This document shows, in pieces, positions 44,569-53,362 of a stretch of DNA of 64,000 nucleotides (position 1 is its first letter; the number at the start of each line of letters is the position of its first letter). The position numbers and the translations under genes were made by a program. A model generated the notes under the pieces. That model ran no database searches. It was not told where the DNA came from and was given only the letters and a program-made list of their open reading frames with translations. Origin of the DNA: Hyphomicrobiales bacterium (GTDB lineage: Bacteria; Pseudomonadota; Alphaproteobacteria; Rhizobiales; Beijerinckiaceae); contig JAFBAK010000245.1 of NCBI GenBank assembly GCA_019247795.1, positions 34,724 through 98,723 of the forward strand, given 5' to 3'.

Positions 44569-46038
44569 ATGGCTTCCGGATCACCCACTTCGCGACGGCC
44601 GCTCGTCGTCGCCTCGCTCATGCTCGCGACCTTCATGGGAGCGATCGAGGCCACCATCGTCGCGACCGCGATGCCCCGCATCGTCGGCGAGCTCGGCGGT
44701 TTTGCGTATTACAGCTGGGTGTTCGCAGCATTCCTTCTGGCGCAGACCACAACCACGGTCATCTACGGCAAGCTTGCCGACATCTTCGGCCGCAAGCCTA
44801 GCTTGATTCTCGGCATCTTGCTTTTCCTTGTCGGCTCGCTTTTGTGCGGCCTCGCGTGGTCGATGACGTCACTCATCGTGTTTCGGCTGTTGCAAGGGCT
44901 TGGTGCAGGGGCCATCCAGCCGATCACCTCGACCGTTGTCGGTGACCTCTACAAGCTTGAGGAGCGTGGCAAGGCGCAGGGATTCATCTCGAGCGTTTGG
45001 GCAAGCTCCGCAATCATCGGTCCTCTCGCCGGCGGCATCATCGTCGACAATCTCTCCTGGGCTTGGATCTTCTGGGTCAACATTCCGATCGGCTTCATCG
45101 CGATCACGGGACTTGCGCTTTTCCTGAAGGAAACCGTGGAGCACAAGACGAGGCGCATCGACTATCTCGGCGCCGTGCTGTTCGCGATCGCCATCGTCTC
45201 GCTGCTCATGCTCCTGACGTTGACGACGCCCAGTCTCCTATCGCTTCTTGGCCTTGCGGTCGCACTCGTCGTGAGCACATTCCTCTTCCTGCGTCACGAA
45301 ACACGCGCAATCGAGCCGATGATCTCGCTCAAGCTCTGGAGCCGGCGCCTCATCGCGACCTGCAACGTCGCGACGCTGCTTGCCGGAATGGCGCTGATCG
45401 GCCTCACCACCGTCCTGCCGCTTTACGTGCAGGGCGTGATCGGCCGTTCTCCGATCGTTGCGGGCTTCACCTTGACCGCACTCGTCGTCGGTTGGCCTCT
45501 GGCAGTAAGCCTTTCGGGCCGATTTTTCCGCCGCTTCGGCATCCGCAACACCTTGCGCGCCGGAGGCCTCGTGTTTCCCATCGGCGCTGCCTTTCTCTTG
45601 CTGCTCACGCCGCAAAGCCCACCTGCCCTTGCCGCTGTCGGCTCCTTCATCATGGGCTTCGGCATGGGACTCTTGAGCATCACCTCGATCGTCCTCATTC
45701 AAGACAGCGTCGAATGGTCGATGCGCGGCAGCGCGACGGCCTCGAACATATTCGCGCGCAGCCTTGGCAACACCCTGGGCGCAACCGTGCTCGGAGCCAT
45801 TCTGAACCTGGGGATCGCGCGCTTTGCCACTGGCTCGCTCGCAGATCGCGTGCACGACGTGCTCGAGCGACCATCAGGCTTGTCGGACGCGGCCGGCGAT
45901 CCGCTCGTGCAGGAGGTCCTCGCTCGCTCGCTGCACCTCACCTATTGGGGTGTGCTGATCCTCGCCCTCCTTGCCTTCGCCATGACTTTCTTCATCCCCA
46001 TCGAGCGACGCTCGCGCGAGCCGGCTACAAGCGGCTGA
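44569..46038 (+). CDS. MFS multidrug efflux transporter (DHA2-like)
   Basis: 489-aa inner-membrane protein with about 14 hydrophobic segments. MLATFMGAIEATIVATAMPRI in segment 1 is the DHA2 motif, and GKLADIFGRKPSLI near residue 68 is MFS motif A. Proton-driven export of drugs or toxic organics is the usual role; the substrate is unknown. TTAAGGAG lies just upstream. It is unrelated to the methylotrophy block before it. Confidence 0.88.
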   Translation: MASGSPTSRRPLVVASLMLATFMGAIEATIVATAMPRIVGELGGFAYYSWVFAAFLLAQTTTTVIYGKLADIFGRKPSLILGILLFLVGSLLCGLAWSMTSLIVFRLLQGLGAGAIQPITSTVVGDLYKLEERGKAQGFISSVWASSAIIGPLAGGIIVDNLSWAWIFWVNIPIGFIAITGLALFLKETVEHKTRRIDYLGAVLFAIAIVSLLMLLTLTTPSLLSLLGLAVALVVSTFLFLRHETRAIEPMISLKLWSRRLIATCNVATLLAGMALIGLTTVLPLYVQGVIGRSPIVAGFTLTALVVGWPLAVSLSGRFFRRFGIRNTLRAGGLVFPIGAAFLLLLTPQSPPALAAVGSFIMGFGMGLLSITSIVLIQDSVEWSMRGSATASNIFARSLGNTLGATVLGAILNLGIARFATGSLADRVHDVLERPSGLSDAAGDPLVQEVLARSLHLTYWGVLILALLAFAMTFFIPIERRSREPATSG

Positions 46039-46099
46039 GCTCGGCGAGTGAGCATACCCATTCAAGAAAGTCTGCGCACAAGGGACGTAGCGTGCGGCG

Positions 46100-46125
46100 G
46101 GAACGCAGTCTTGATACCCCACGTG
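46100..46125 (+). promoter_or_regulatory. EcfG-like promoter candidate 1 before the glycosyltransferase
   Basis: GGAAC, 17 bases, CGTG. The general stress sigma factor EcfG of alphaproteobacteria uses GGAAC-N16/17-CGTT, so this is one mismatch from consensus. It lies about 107 bases before the start codon. Confidence 0.4.
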
Positions 46126-46158
46126 TCGTGGCCAAGGGCTCGACACCAAGCATATTTT

Positions 46159-46184
46159 GGAACTCATTCCCAGTCGAGCGCGTA
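46159..46184 (+). promoter_or_regulatory. EcfG-like promoter candidate 2 before the glycosyltransferase
   Basis: GGAAC, 17 bases, CGTA, again one mismatch from the EcfG consensus, about 48 bases before the start codon. Two near matches in the same gap raise the chance that the glycosyltransferase/debranching pair belongs to the stress regulon. Confidence 0.42.
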
Positions 46185-46231
46185 TGCAACCGGTCTCACC
46201 AAAGCAATCAACCAAAACAAAAAGTGTCCCG

Positions 46232-47350
46232 ATGAAGATCGCGCAAATTGCCCCCCTCATGGAAAGCGTTCCTCCCAAGCTTTACGGCGGTACGGAACGT
46301 GTCGTTTCTTATCTTTGCGAGGAATTCGTCCGACAAGGACATGACGTCACGCTCTTCGCGAGCGGAGATTCCATCACGAAGGCCAAACTCGTGCCTTGTG
46401 GCCACATGGCGATCAGGCTCAATCCGCGTGTGCGGGACTATGTGCCTCATTACATGATCATGCTCGAGGAAGTGCGACGGCGGGCCTCTTCTTTCGACAT
46501 CCTCCATTTTCATATCGATGCTTTCCAATTGCCGCTCTTCAGCCATGTCGCGGAGCGCACCATATCGACCTTGCATGGTCGACAAGACTTGCCTGATCTT
46601 GCACCTCTCTATCGTGCGTTCCCCCACATGAACTTCGTGTCGATCTCGAATGCGCAGCGCGAGCCGATCCCCGATGGGAATTTCGCCGCCACGGTTTATC
46701 ACGGCTTGCCCCCCGATCTTCACGTCCCGAACTACGATCCGCGCGGCGGCTACGTCGCTTTCCTCGGCCGCATTTCGCCCGAGAAAGGCCCGGATCGCGC
46801 GATCGCGATCGCGCGTTCGCTCGGACTGCCGCTCAAGATCGCGGCCAAGATTGACAAGGTGGACGAAGCTTATTTCCGCGAGGTGGTCGCTCCCTTGCTC
46901 AATCAGCCGGGTGTGGAATTCGTCGGCGAGATCGACGAACGCGGCAAGACGCAATTTCTTGGGAATGCGCGCGCTTTGCTCTTCCCCATCGACTGGCCAG
47001 AGCCCTTCGGCCTTGTTATGATCGAGGCGATGGCGTGCGGCACGCCTGTGCTGGGCTTCCGCCACGGCTCGGTCTCCGAGATCATCGATGACCATGTCAC
47101 CGGTCGCATCGTCTCGGGCGTGGAAGAGGCGAGCTGGGCGCTTCGCGACGTGATTGCGCTCGATCGCCGCGGAGTGCGGCGACGGTTCGAGGAACGATTC
47201 TCGGTGACCCGCATGGCTGATGACTATCTGACGGTCTATAACTCGCTTCTCGCGAAGATTCCGAGCTACGCGACCATGAACGAGGGCTCGCAAGGCGCGA
47301 ACGTCATCCCACTGCAACGCAAGAGCGCCAGCGAGCGCCATGCGGGCTGA
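46232..47350 (+). CDS. Family 4 glycosyltransferase
   Basis: 372 aa GT-B fold enzyme. N-terminal MKIAQIAPLMESVPPKLYGGTERVV is the acceptor-domain start; GGYVAFLGRISPEKGPDRAI opens the nucleotide-sugar domain. The E-x7-E donor motif is EPFGLVMIEAMACGTPVLG near residue 255. Start moved to the ATG at 46232. It overlaps the debranching-enzyme gene by 11 bases, so glycan or glycogen-like synthesis is likely. Acceptor unknown. Confidence 0.9.
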   Translation: MKIAQIAPLMESVPPKLYGGTERVVSYLCEEFVRQGHDVTLFASGDSITKAKLVPCGHMAIRLNPRVRDYVPHYMIMLEEVRRRASSFDILHFHIDAFQLPLFSHVAERTISTLHGRQDLPDLAPLYRAFPHMNFVSISNAQREPIPDGNFAATVYHGLPPDLHVPNYDPRGGYVAFLGRISPEKGPDRAIAIARSLGLPLKIAAKIDKVDEAYFREVVAPLLNQPGVEFVGEIDERGKTQFLGNARALLFPIDWPEPFGLVMIEAMACGTPVLGFRHGSVSEIIDDHVTGRIVSGVEEASWALRDVIALDRRGVRRRFEERFSVTRMADDYLTVYNSLLAKIPSYATMNEGSQGANVIPLQRKSASERHAG

Positions 47351-49562
47351 GGCGCCGCGTTCTCAAACCGAAGGCGCCCTTCCCGCCACCGATGCCCTGG
47401 CGGAAGCCCCATTCTATATTCCGTCGACAAGCCCCTCGGCGCGTCCGCGGCGAACACTGAAGCACGCCGACACCTTTGCCGTCTTCGACAGCCATGGCGA
47501 CATGGGCGCCTCGGCAGGGGGACCGGACGGGCTGTTCAACCACGACACGCGCTTCCTCTCGCGTCTCGAGCTTCTTATCGGGGGCACGCAACCCCTGCTT
47601 CTCGGCTCAAGCATACGCGACGACAATGTCACGCTCTCGGTCGATCTCACCAATGCGGATATCTTCGAAGGCGGCCACATCGTGCTTCAGCGCGATACGA
47701 TCCACGTGGTCCGCACGGTTTATCTTTGGCGTGGTGTCGCCTACCAGAGGATCGCCGTCTCGAATCACGGCGACGACAGGGTCTCCTTCAATCTGACGCT
47801 GCTCTTCGGCAATGATTTCGCCGACATCTTCGAGGTTCGCGGCCAGCTTCGCCCCAAGCGCGGCCATGCGCATGACGAGTTGCGTGGGGAGGCCGGCGTA
47901 TCGCTCATCTACCGCGGATTGGACGGCGCGACCCGGCGTTCCGAGCTTACCTTCGAGCCGGCACCCACCCGCCGCTCCACGAGCACGGCAACTTACGAGC
48001 TCAGCCTCGAAGCGGGCGAGTCTTGCTCGTTGTTCTTCACGGTGGAATGCCACGGCGCCCAATCGCCGAATCGGGAGGGCTTCTTCAGGGGATTGAGGGA
48101 AGCCAACCGCGAGCGAAGAAGGGGAGCGGCCACCACCATCGAGACCTCCAACGAGGTTTTGAACGAGGCGCTGCGGCGCTCCATGGCCGATCTGCACATG
48201 CTGACGACCCGCACGGTGGAGGGTCCCTACCCTTATGCCGGCACGCCCTGGTTTTCGACCACGTTCGGACGAGACGGCATTATCACGGCGCTGCAAATGC
48301 TTTGGTTCGATCCATCCGTCGCCAAGGGCGTGTTGCTGCGTCTTGCCGATTACCAGGCGACCACGACCGACGATAGCTCCGATGCGCAACCCGGCAAGAT
48401 CTTGCATGAGATGCGCGGAGGCGAAATGGCTGCGCTGAAGGAGGTCCCCTTCGGCCTTTATTACGGCTCGGTGGATTCGACGCCGCTCTTCGTCATCCTC
48501 GCGGGGCTTTACACGGACAGGACGGGTGATCTCGCCACGTTGCGGCAGCTATGGCCGGCCATCAAGCGCGCCTTGCATTGGATGGACACCGCCGGTGATC
48601 CGGACGGCGACGGTTTCCTCGAATATGGCAAGAAGGGAATTCACAGCCTGAAAACGGGCCTTCAGCATCAAGGCTGGAAGGACTCCTTCGATGCTGTCTT
48701 TCATGCCGATGGGCGGCTGGCGCAAGGACCGATCGCGCTCGCTGAAGTGCAGGGTTACGCCTATGCGGCAAGGCGGGCGGCAGCTTCATGCGCCCATCGT
48801 CTCGGCGAGAGTGACCTCGCCCAGGAGCTCGAGCGCTCGGCGGAAAGGCTCGCCGATCGCTTTGACGCGTGTTTCTGGTCCGAGGATCTCGAGCTCTACG
48901 TGCTCGGCCTCGATGGCGATAAGACACCCCTGCAGGTGCGTGCCTCGAATGCCGGCCAGCTTTTATGGACCGGGATCGCGCGGCCAGAGCGGGCCCGAAA
49001 GGTCGGTGAGGCGATGGTGTCGCCGGCTTTTTTCTCCGGATGGGGCGTGCGTACGGTGGCGAAGGGCGAGGCGCGCTACAATCCGATGTCCTATCATAAC
49101 GGCTCCATTTGGCCGCACGACAATTCCCTCATCGCATGGGGTCTCGCCCGCTATGGTTTGATGGGCCAGGCGCAGCGCGTTTTCGAAGCGAATTTCGCCG
49201 CCGCGAGCTACATGGATTTACGCCGTCTGCCGGAACTCTTCTGCGGATTTCGACGACGGCGAGGCGCGGGGCCGACGCTCTACCCGGTCGCCTGCACACC
49301 TCAAGCCTGGGCAAGCGGCGCGCTGTTTCTCATGATTCAGGCTTCGCTCGGCCTCGAATTCGATCCGGCCGCGAAGGAAATCCGCTTCCGCAATCCGACC
49401 TTGCCCGCCTTCGTCGATCAGATCGTGCTGCGGAGGGCGGGATTCGTGGGCGCTGAGGTCGATGTCGCGCTTCGGCGCATCGCCGGGCACGTCTCCTTGC
49501 GAGTGCTGCGCAATTCGGGTCAAGCCAAGGTGACGATGATCCTTGCCGACCGCCCGGCGTAA
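47340..49562 (+). CDS. Amylo-alpha-1,6-glucosidase-like protein (glycogen debranching type)
   Basis: 740 aa. The N-terminal domain (TLKHADTFAVFDSHGDMG, then GLFNHDTRFLSRLEL) is the bacterial GDE N-terminal family. From about residue 275 the (alpha/alpha)6 barrel follows with PWFSTTFGRDGIITALQML and KDSFDAVFHADG, containing probable acid residues. Cleaves alpha-1,6 links or a related glucan. Shares an operon with the glycosyltransferase, and the convergent gene beyond the terminator encodes another barrel glycosidase. Confidence 0.9.
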   Translation: MRAEAPRSQTEGALPATDALAEAPFYIPSTSPSARPRRTLKHADTFAVFDSHGDMGASAGGPDGLFNHDTRFLSRLELLIGGTQPLLLGSSIRDDNVTLSVDLTNADIFEGGHIVLQRDTIHVVRTVYLWRGVAYQRIAVSNHGDDRVSFNLTLLFGNDFADIFEVRGQLRPKRGHAHDELRGEAGVSLIYRGLDGATRRSELTFEPAPTRRSTSTATYELSLEAGESCSLFFTVECHGAQSPNREGFFRGLREANRERRRGAATTIETSNEVLNEALRRSMADLHMLTTRTVEGPYPYAGTPWFSTTFGRDGIITALQMLWFDPSVAKGVLLRLADYQATTTDDSSDAQPGKILHEMRGGEMAALKEVPFGLYYGSVDSTPLFVILAGLYTDRTGDLATLRQLWPAIKRALHWMDTAGDPDGDGFLEYGKKGIHSLKTGLQHQGWKDSFDAVFHADGRLAQGPIALAEVQGYAYAARRAAASCAHRLGESDLAQELERSAERLADRFDACFWSEDLELYVLGLDGDKTPLQVRASNAGQLLWTGIARPERARKVGEAMVSPAFFSGWGVRTVAKGEARYNPMSYHNGSIWPHDNSLIAWGLARYGLMGQAQRVFEANFAAASYMDLRRLPELFCGFRRRRGAGPTLYPVACTPQAWASGALFLMIQASLGLEFDPAAKEIRFRNPTLPAFVDQIVLRRAGFVGAEVDVALRRIAGHVSLRVLRNSGQAKVTMILADRPA

Positions 49563-49617
49563 TTCGCTTCGGATCCGGTTTTCGATCCCTTTCCGTTACG
49601 GAGCATTTCACGAGCAC

Positions 49618-49662
49618 AAAAAAGGCGCTCCAAGCAGGTCCACCGAGGAGAGCCGGAGCGCC
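49618..49662 (-). terminator. Rho-independent terminator for the GH15 gene
   Basis: On the leftward strand GGCGCTCC and GGAGCGCC form a perfect 8-bp stem with a 23-base loop, followed by six T. It lies about 90 bases past the GH15 stop, in the 191-base convergent gap with the debranching gene. Confidence 0.7.
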
Positions 49663-49753
49663 AGTGCTTTCGCCAATCCGTCTGGAGGGGCTAGGACTGG
49701 CCCATCTCAACCAAGCGCGGGATGAATCGTTCCGGGTGATGACGGCTGAAGCC

Positions 49754-51562
49754 TCAGGCAGGTACATGTTCCTTCGCCGCCGAGGCGCTTTTCTCCGCCA
49801 GCGTCTGCGTTAGACGCAAAGCGGTGTTGACGAGCGCGACGTGGCTGAAAGCCTGCGGGAAATTGCCGAGCATGCAAGCCGCTCGTGGATCATATTCCTC
49901 CGCCAGAAGACCGACATCGTTGCAAAGCCCGATCAGGCGCTCAAAAAGCACTTTGGCCTCGTCGAGCCGTCCGAGAAGCAGAAGATTATCCGCATACCAG
50001 AAGCTGCATGGAAGAAAGGCCCCCTCGCCCGGCGGCAAGCCGTCCTGCGTCTCTTGTGTGCGATAGCGAAGCACCAGACCGTCGGCCATGAGTTGCCGCT
50101 CGATCGCCGCCAACGTACCGCGCACGCGTTCATCCTGCGCCGGCAGAAAGCCGACTACAGGGATGCGCAGCAGACTCGCATCGAGTGTCTTTGACCCATA
50201 GGCTTGCACGAAACTGCCGAGTTCCTTGTCAAAACCTTTGTCGCACACCTGCGCGTGGATCTCATCGCGTATCTTTCGCCATTGATCGAAAGGAGCTTTG
50301 CGATCACGGGCCTCGCCGCGCTTGATGGTGCGGTCGAAGGCGAGCCAGGCCATCACCTTCGAATGCACGAAGTGCTGACGAGGGCCACGCACTTCCCAGA
50401 TTCCCTCGTCCGGCTCTTTCCAAATCTGGGCGAGGTGATCCATCAAGGTGAGCGTGTGTTCCCACCCTCCTTCGATCATCGGAAGATCGCGCAATTTTGC
50501 CTGATACATCGCGTCCGCGACTTCGCCGAAAACATCGAGCTGCAATTGATCGGAGGCCGCATTGCCGATCCGAACCGGACGGGATTTCGCAAAACCCGGC
50601 AGCCATTCGAGCTCGATCTCCGGAATGAGGCGTTCCCCGCCGATCCCATAGAGGATCTGGGTCTGCTCCGGGTTTCCGGCGACGGCGCGCCCTAGCCAGT
50701 TGCGCCAGGCGAGCGCTTCATCGATGTAACCTGCGTCCATGAGCGCGACGAGGCAAAAGGCGGAATCGCGAAGCCAACAAAAGCGGTAATCCCAATTGCG
50801 AACCCCGCCGAGCTTCTCCGGAAGAGAGGTGGTGGGTGCCGCGACGATGCCGCCGGTCGGAAGATGGGTCAGAGCCTTGAGCGTCGCGAGCGAGCGTCGC
50901 ACGATCCGAGACGCCGGACCATCGTAGCGACACTTCTCCGCCCAGCCGGTCCAGAAGCGCTCCGTGTCCCCGAGCGCGATTCTCGGATCGACCGGTGTGG
51001 GATCGATTTCATGGGAACTCCCCCAGGCAAGCGCGAACGCGATGCATTCACCCTCCTTCACCGAAAAATCGGCAACCGTGCGCTGATCCTCGCCATGCGT
51101 TTCGACATCGCTACGCAGGATCAAGGTGTTCGGGCCCGCGACGGCGCGAATGTCGTGCCAGCCGGTCCGTGTGACCCACGGGACTGTGCGCCCGTATTCG
51201 AAACGGATGGCGAGCTCCATGCGCATCTCGACCACCCCGCTCATCCCCTGAACGAGGCGCACCACTTGCGGCGACTTCGTCCCGGTCGGCATGAAATCGA
51301 TGACGCGCGCCGTTCCCTTCGCCGTTTTGTGGTCCGTCTCCAAGATGACGCTGTCGTCACGATAGGCGCGGACAATTTCCACTCGCTGATCGTGAGTTGC
51401 GATCCGCCAATACCCATGCTCTTCCTCGCCCAGCAACTTCGCGAAACAGGCCGGAGAATCGAAGCGTGGCAGGCATAGCCATTCGATTGCGCCATTGCGT
51501 GCCACGAGAGCGGCAGTCCGGCAATCGCCGATCATCGCGTAGTCTTCGATCCGATTGGTCAT
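49754..51562 (-). CDS. Glycoside hydrolase family 15 protein (glucoamylase/trehalase-like)
   Basis: 602 aa. N-terminal beta-sandwich (IEDYAMIGDCRTAALVARNGAIEWLCLPRFDSP), then an (alpha/alpha)6 barrel with GGVRNWDYRFCWLRDSAFCL near residue 255 and a second acidic motif in LLAEEYDPRAACMLGNFPQAFSH near 555. Acts on trehalose or alpha-glucans, cytoplasmic. The ATG at 51562 (AAGGTG in front) is preferred to the track start. Convergent with the debranching enzyme. Confidence 0.9.
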   Translation of the reverse strand: MTNRIEDYAMIGDCRTAALVARNGAIEWLCLPRFDSPACFAKLLGEEEHGYWRIATHDQRVEIVRAYRDDSVILETDHKTAKGTARVIDFMPTGTKSPQVVRLVQGMSGVVEMRMELAIRFEYGRTVPWVTRTGWHDIRAVAGPNTLILRSDVETHGEDQRTVADFSVKEGECIAFALAWGSSHEIDPTPVDPRIALGDTERFWTGWAEKCRYDGPASRIVRRSLATLKALTHLPTGGIVAAPTTSLPEKLGGVRNWDYRFCWLRDSAFCLVALMDAGYIDEALAWRNWLGRAVAGNPEQTQILYGIGGERLIPEIELEWLPGFAKSRPVRIGNAASDQLQLDVFGEVADAMYQAKLRDLPMIEGGWEHTLTLMDHLAQIWKEPDEGIWEVRGPRQHFVHSKVMAWLAFDRTIKRGEARDRKAPFDQWRKIRDEIHAQVCDKGFDKELGSFVQAYGSKTLDASLLRIPVVGFLPAQDERVRGTLAAIERQLMADGLVLRYRTQETQDGLPPGEGAFLPCSFWYADNLLLLGRLDEAKVLFERLIGLCNDVGLLAEEYDPRAACMLGNFPQAFSHVALVNTALRLTQTLAEKSASAAKEHVPA

Positions 51563-51775
51563 CGCTTGCACCTTTGGCTCGTTCTCCAGGCTGGGCCTCG
51601 AAATCAAAATCGAGAGTTGCGAGATCTCTTCCTATCCGGAGCCTTTATCCGACAAGTGCAGCAATCGAGAAAACGGGCGAACTCGTGCTGCTGCGGAACT
51701 CGGTCACAATCCAACGCTGCTTGGTAACATCTTCTTGAAAGTTTTGCAGTTTTCTTCATCTGAGTTTTTCGGACA

Positions 51776-51801
51776 GGAACCCCTCCAGCTGCAGAAGCGT
51801 T
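51776..51801 (+). promoter_or_regulatory. Perfect EcfG-type stress promoter
   Basis: GGAAC, 17 bases, CGTT exactly matches the consensus for the alphaproteobacterial general stress sigma factor, 63 bases before the small exported protein gene. It lies in the 302-base divergent gap (51563-51864) after the GH15 start; nothing else in that gap is clear. Confidence 0.72.
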
Positions 51802-51864
51802 TTTCTTGCGCAAGTCTGGTCGGGCGCGACCCGACGACACTCGGATGAATGAGAGGGACCGGAA

Positions 51865-52173
51865 ATGTGCGGGTTTTGGAACGGACGCCTCCAGATTTTG
51901 GCCGCAATGGTCGCCGCCTCGCTCGCCTGGGCTTTCTGGGGTTTGGGCGCGCGTGCGGAAGACGCGCCTTTGCCGCCGAATACCGTGCCTTGCGACGCAT
52001 TCACCAAGAAGAGCGATGGCACATGGTTCGCGACGCGCCCAGTGACCTTCGACATCGGCAACGCGAAGAACCTCAATCTTGACGGGGGCGCCATCACCCC
52101 GAAGTCGCAAACGCTCGGTGGGGTCGACCTCTACGTGCTGCTGGATGCGAAGTGCGGCAAGACACCCGCCTGA
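51865..52173 (+). CDS. Small exported protein under a stress-type promoter
   Basis: 102 aa; hydrophobic stretch AAMVAASLAWAFWGLG and likely cleavage near ARAE (about residue 32). Mature part about 70 aa with two Cys (VPCDAFTKK and DAKCGK) that may pair, and FDIGNAKNLNLDGGAITPK between. No known family. AGAGGGA precedes the ATG. The EcfG-type promoter upstream suggests a role in envelope stress. Confidence 0.75.
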   Translation: MCGFWNGRLQILAAMVAASLAWAFWGLGARAEDAPLPPNTVPCDAFTKKSDGTWFATRPVTFDIGNAKNLNLDGGAITPKSQTLGGVDLYVLLDAKCGKTPA

Positions 52174-52193
52174 AGAAGCGAAAGACATCCGCG

Positions 52194-52499
52194 TTATTGC
52201 TGCCGCGAACGACGGGGCGCCTCCTTGTGGAATTGCGAGCGAAGTTCCCCTTTTGCGGCTTCGAGCGTCTTCTTCTGTGAAGCCGTAAGATTTTTGCCGG
52301 CGCGGTTGATGTAGAACGTCAGCATCGACATGGCCGATCGATAGGGATCGGCTTTCCTTCGTTTGCTGGCACGCGCCGAGCGCTTCAGTGACGCCGCGAT
52401 CTTCTTCGGATCGCCGGATTTGAACACATCCCTCTCGAGGTCGAGCGCATCACTGTGCGCCGTAACCTCGCCTGACCATTTGCGCTTTTCCTTGGCCAT
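52194..52499 (-). CDS. DUF3175 family protein
   Basis: 101-aa soluble, Lys/Arg-rich protein: KWSGEVTAHSDALDLERDVFKSGDP, then IAASLKRSARASKRRKADPYRSAMSMLTFYINRAGKNL. These are typical of the DUF3175 family, often associated with stress-regulated genes. Start moved from the track to the ATG at 52499, with GGAG eight bases upstream. A GGAAC-N17-CATT site lies 34 bases upstream on this strand (52533-52558). Function unknown. Confidence 0.82.
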   Translation of the reverse strand: MAKEKRKWSGEVTAHSDALDLERDVFKSGDPKKIAASLKRSARASKRRKADPYRSAMSMLTFYINRAGKNLTASQKKTLEAAKGELRSQFHKEAPRRSRQQ

Positions 52500-52641
52500 C
52501 GCACATCTCCGAGCCGCGGACGATGTCTTCCCAATGCAATCGCCTCGTTGCTCGTTCCGCGGAAGGCGATCGCGCGAAGGCAAGCAAGGGAAACTGCTTT
52601 GGTGTGACGGCTCGGGAACGCCTAGCCGGCTTATTCGATTT

Positions 52642-53358
52642 ATGTCTGCAATGCCGCAGACCCTCACCACCGCCGATATTGCACTGCGATTGGTGCTCAC
52701 CGTCGCCGCAAGCTTCCTGATCGGCTTCAACAGAAGCGCGCATGAGCACCCGGCCGGGTTGCGCACCACCTTGCTCGTCTGCGTCGCGGCGTCGGTCGCG
52801 ATGATTCAGACCAACATTCTTCTCATTTCAACGCAGAATCAGGAAGGCCACACGATCACCATGGATCTGATGCGGCTCCCGCTCGGCATCCTGACGGGGG
52901 TCGGCTTCATCGGGGGCGGAGCCATCCTGAGGCGCGACGGTCTCGTCCAAGGCGTGACGACGGCCGCCACCCTATGGCTCGTCACCGTCATCGGCTTGTG
53001 CTTCGGAGGCGGGCAATACGGCCTTGGCATCGCGGCGACCCTCATCGGCTTTGTCACTCTTTGGGCGCTGAAATGGGCCGAGCCTCTCCTCCTGCGTTCG
53101 CGCCATGGAACGCTCGTCGTCGAGACGAGCCCGGAGGGACCGGACGAAGCCGCCATCGAAGCTCTGGTGCAAGCGGCGGGCTTCGCCATCGATGTGCGGG
53201 GAATTTCGAAAGAGGTCGAATTGCGCAAGACCAAATGCAAGCTGCGCCTGCACTATCTCTTGTCGCGTGAGCGCGACAAGCCGCGCGAGCTTCTCGAGGA
53301 ATTATCGCATCTTCCAGGCGTCGCTTGCGTCGAATGGGACGACACGATCCTTCCTTGA
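52642..53358 (+). CDS. MgtC/SapB family membrane protein
   Basis: 238 aa, four to five membrane segments. IGFNRSAHEHPAGLRTTLLVCVAASVAM near residue 25 and LGILTGVGFIGGGAILRRDG near 83 are the family signatures. The soluble C-terminal domain (about 90 aa) is ACT-like and resembles that of MgtC. Relatives affect magnesium homeostasis and acid or virulence stress. The ATG at 52642 is preferred over the track start; ATG 52651 is possible. Confidence 0.86.
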   Translation: MSAMPQTLTTADIALRLVLTVAASFLIGFNRSAHEHPAGLRTTLLVCVAASVAMIQTNILLISTQNQEGHTITMDLMRLPLGILTGVGFIGGGAILRRDGLVQGVTTAATLWLVTVIGLCFGGGQYGLGIAATLIGFVTLWALKWAEPLLLRSRHGTLVVETSPEGPDEAAIEALVQAAGFAIDVRGISKEVELRKTKCKLRLHYLLSRERDKPRELLEELSHLPGVACVEWDDTILP

Positions 53359-53362
53359 GGCT

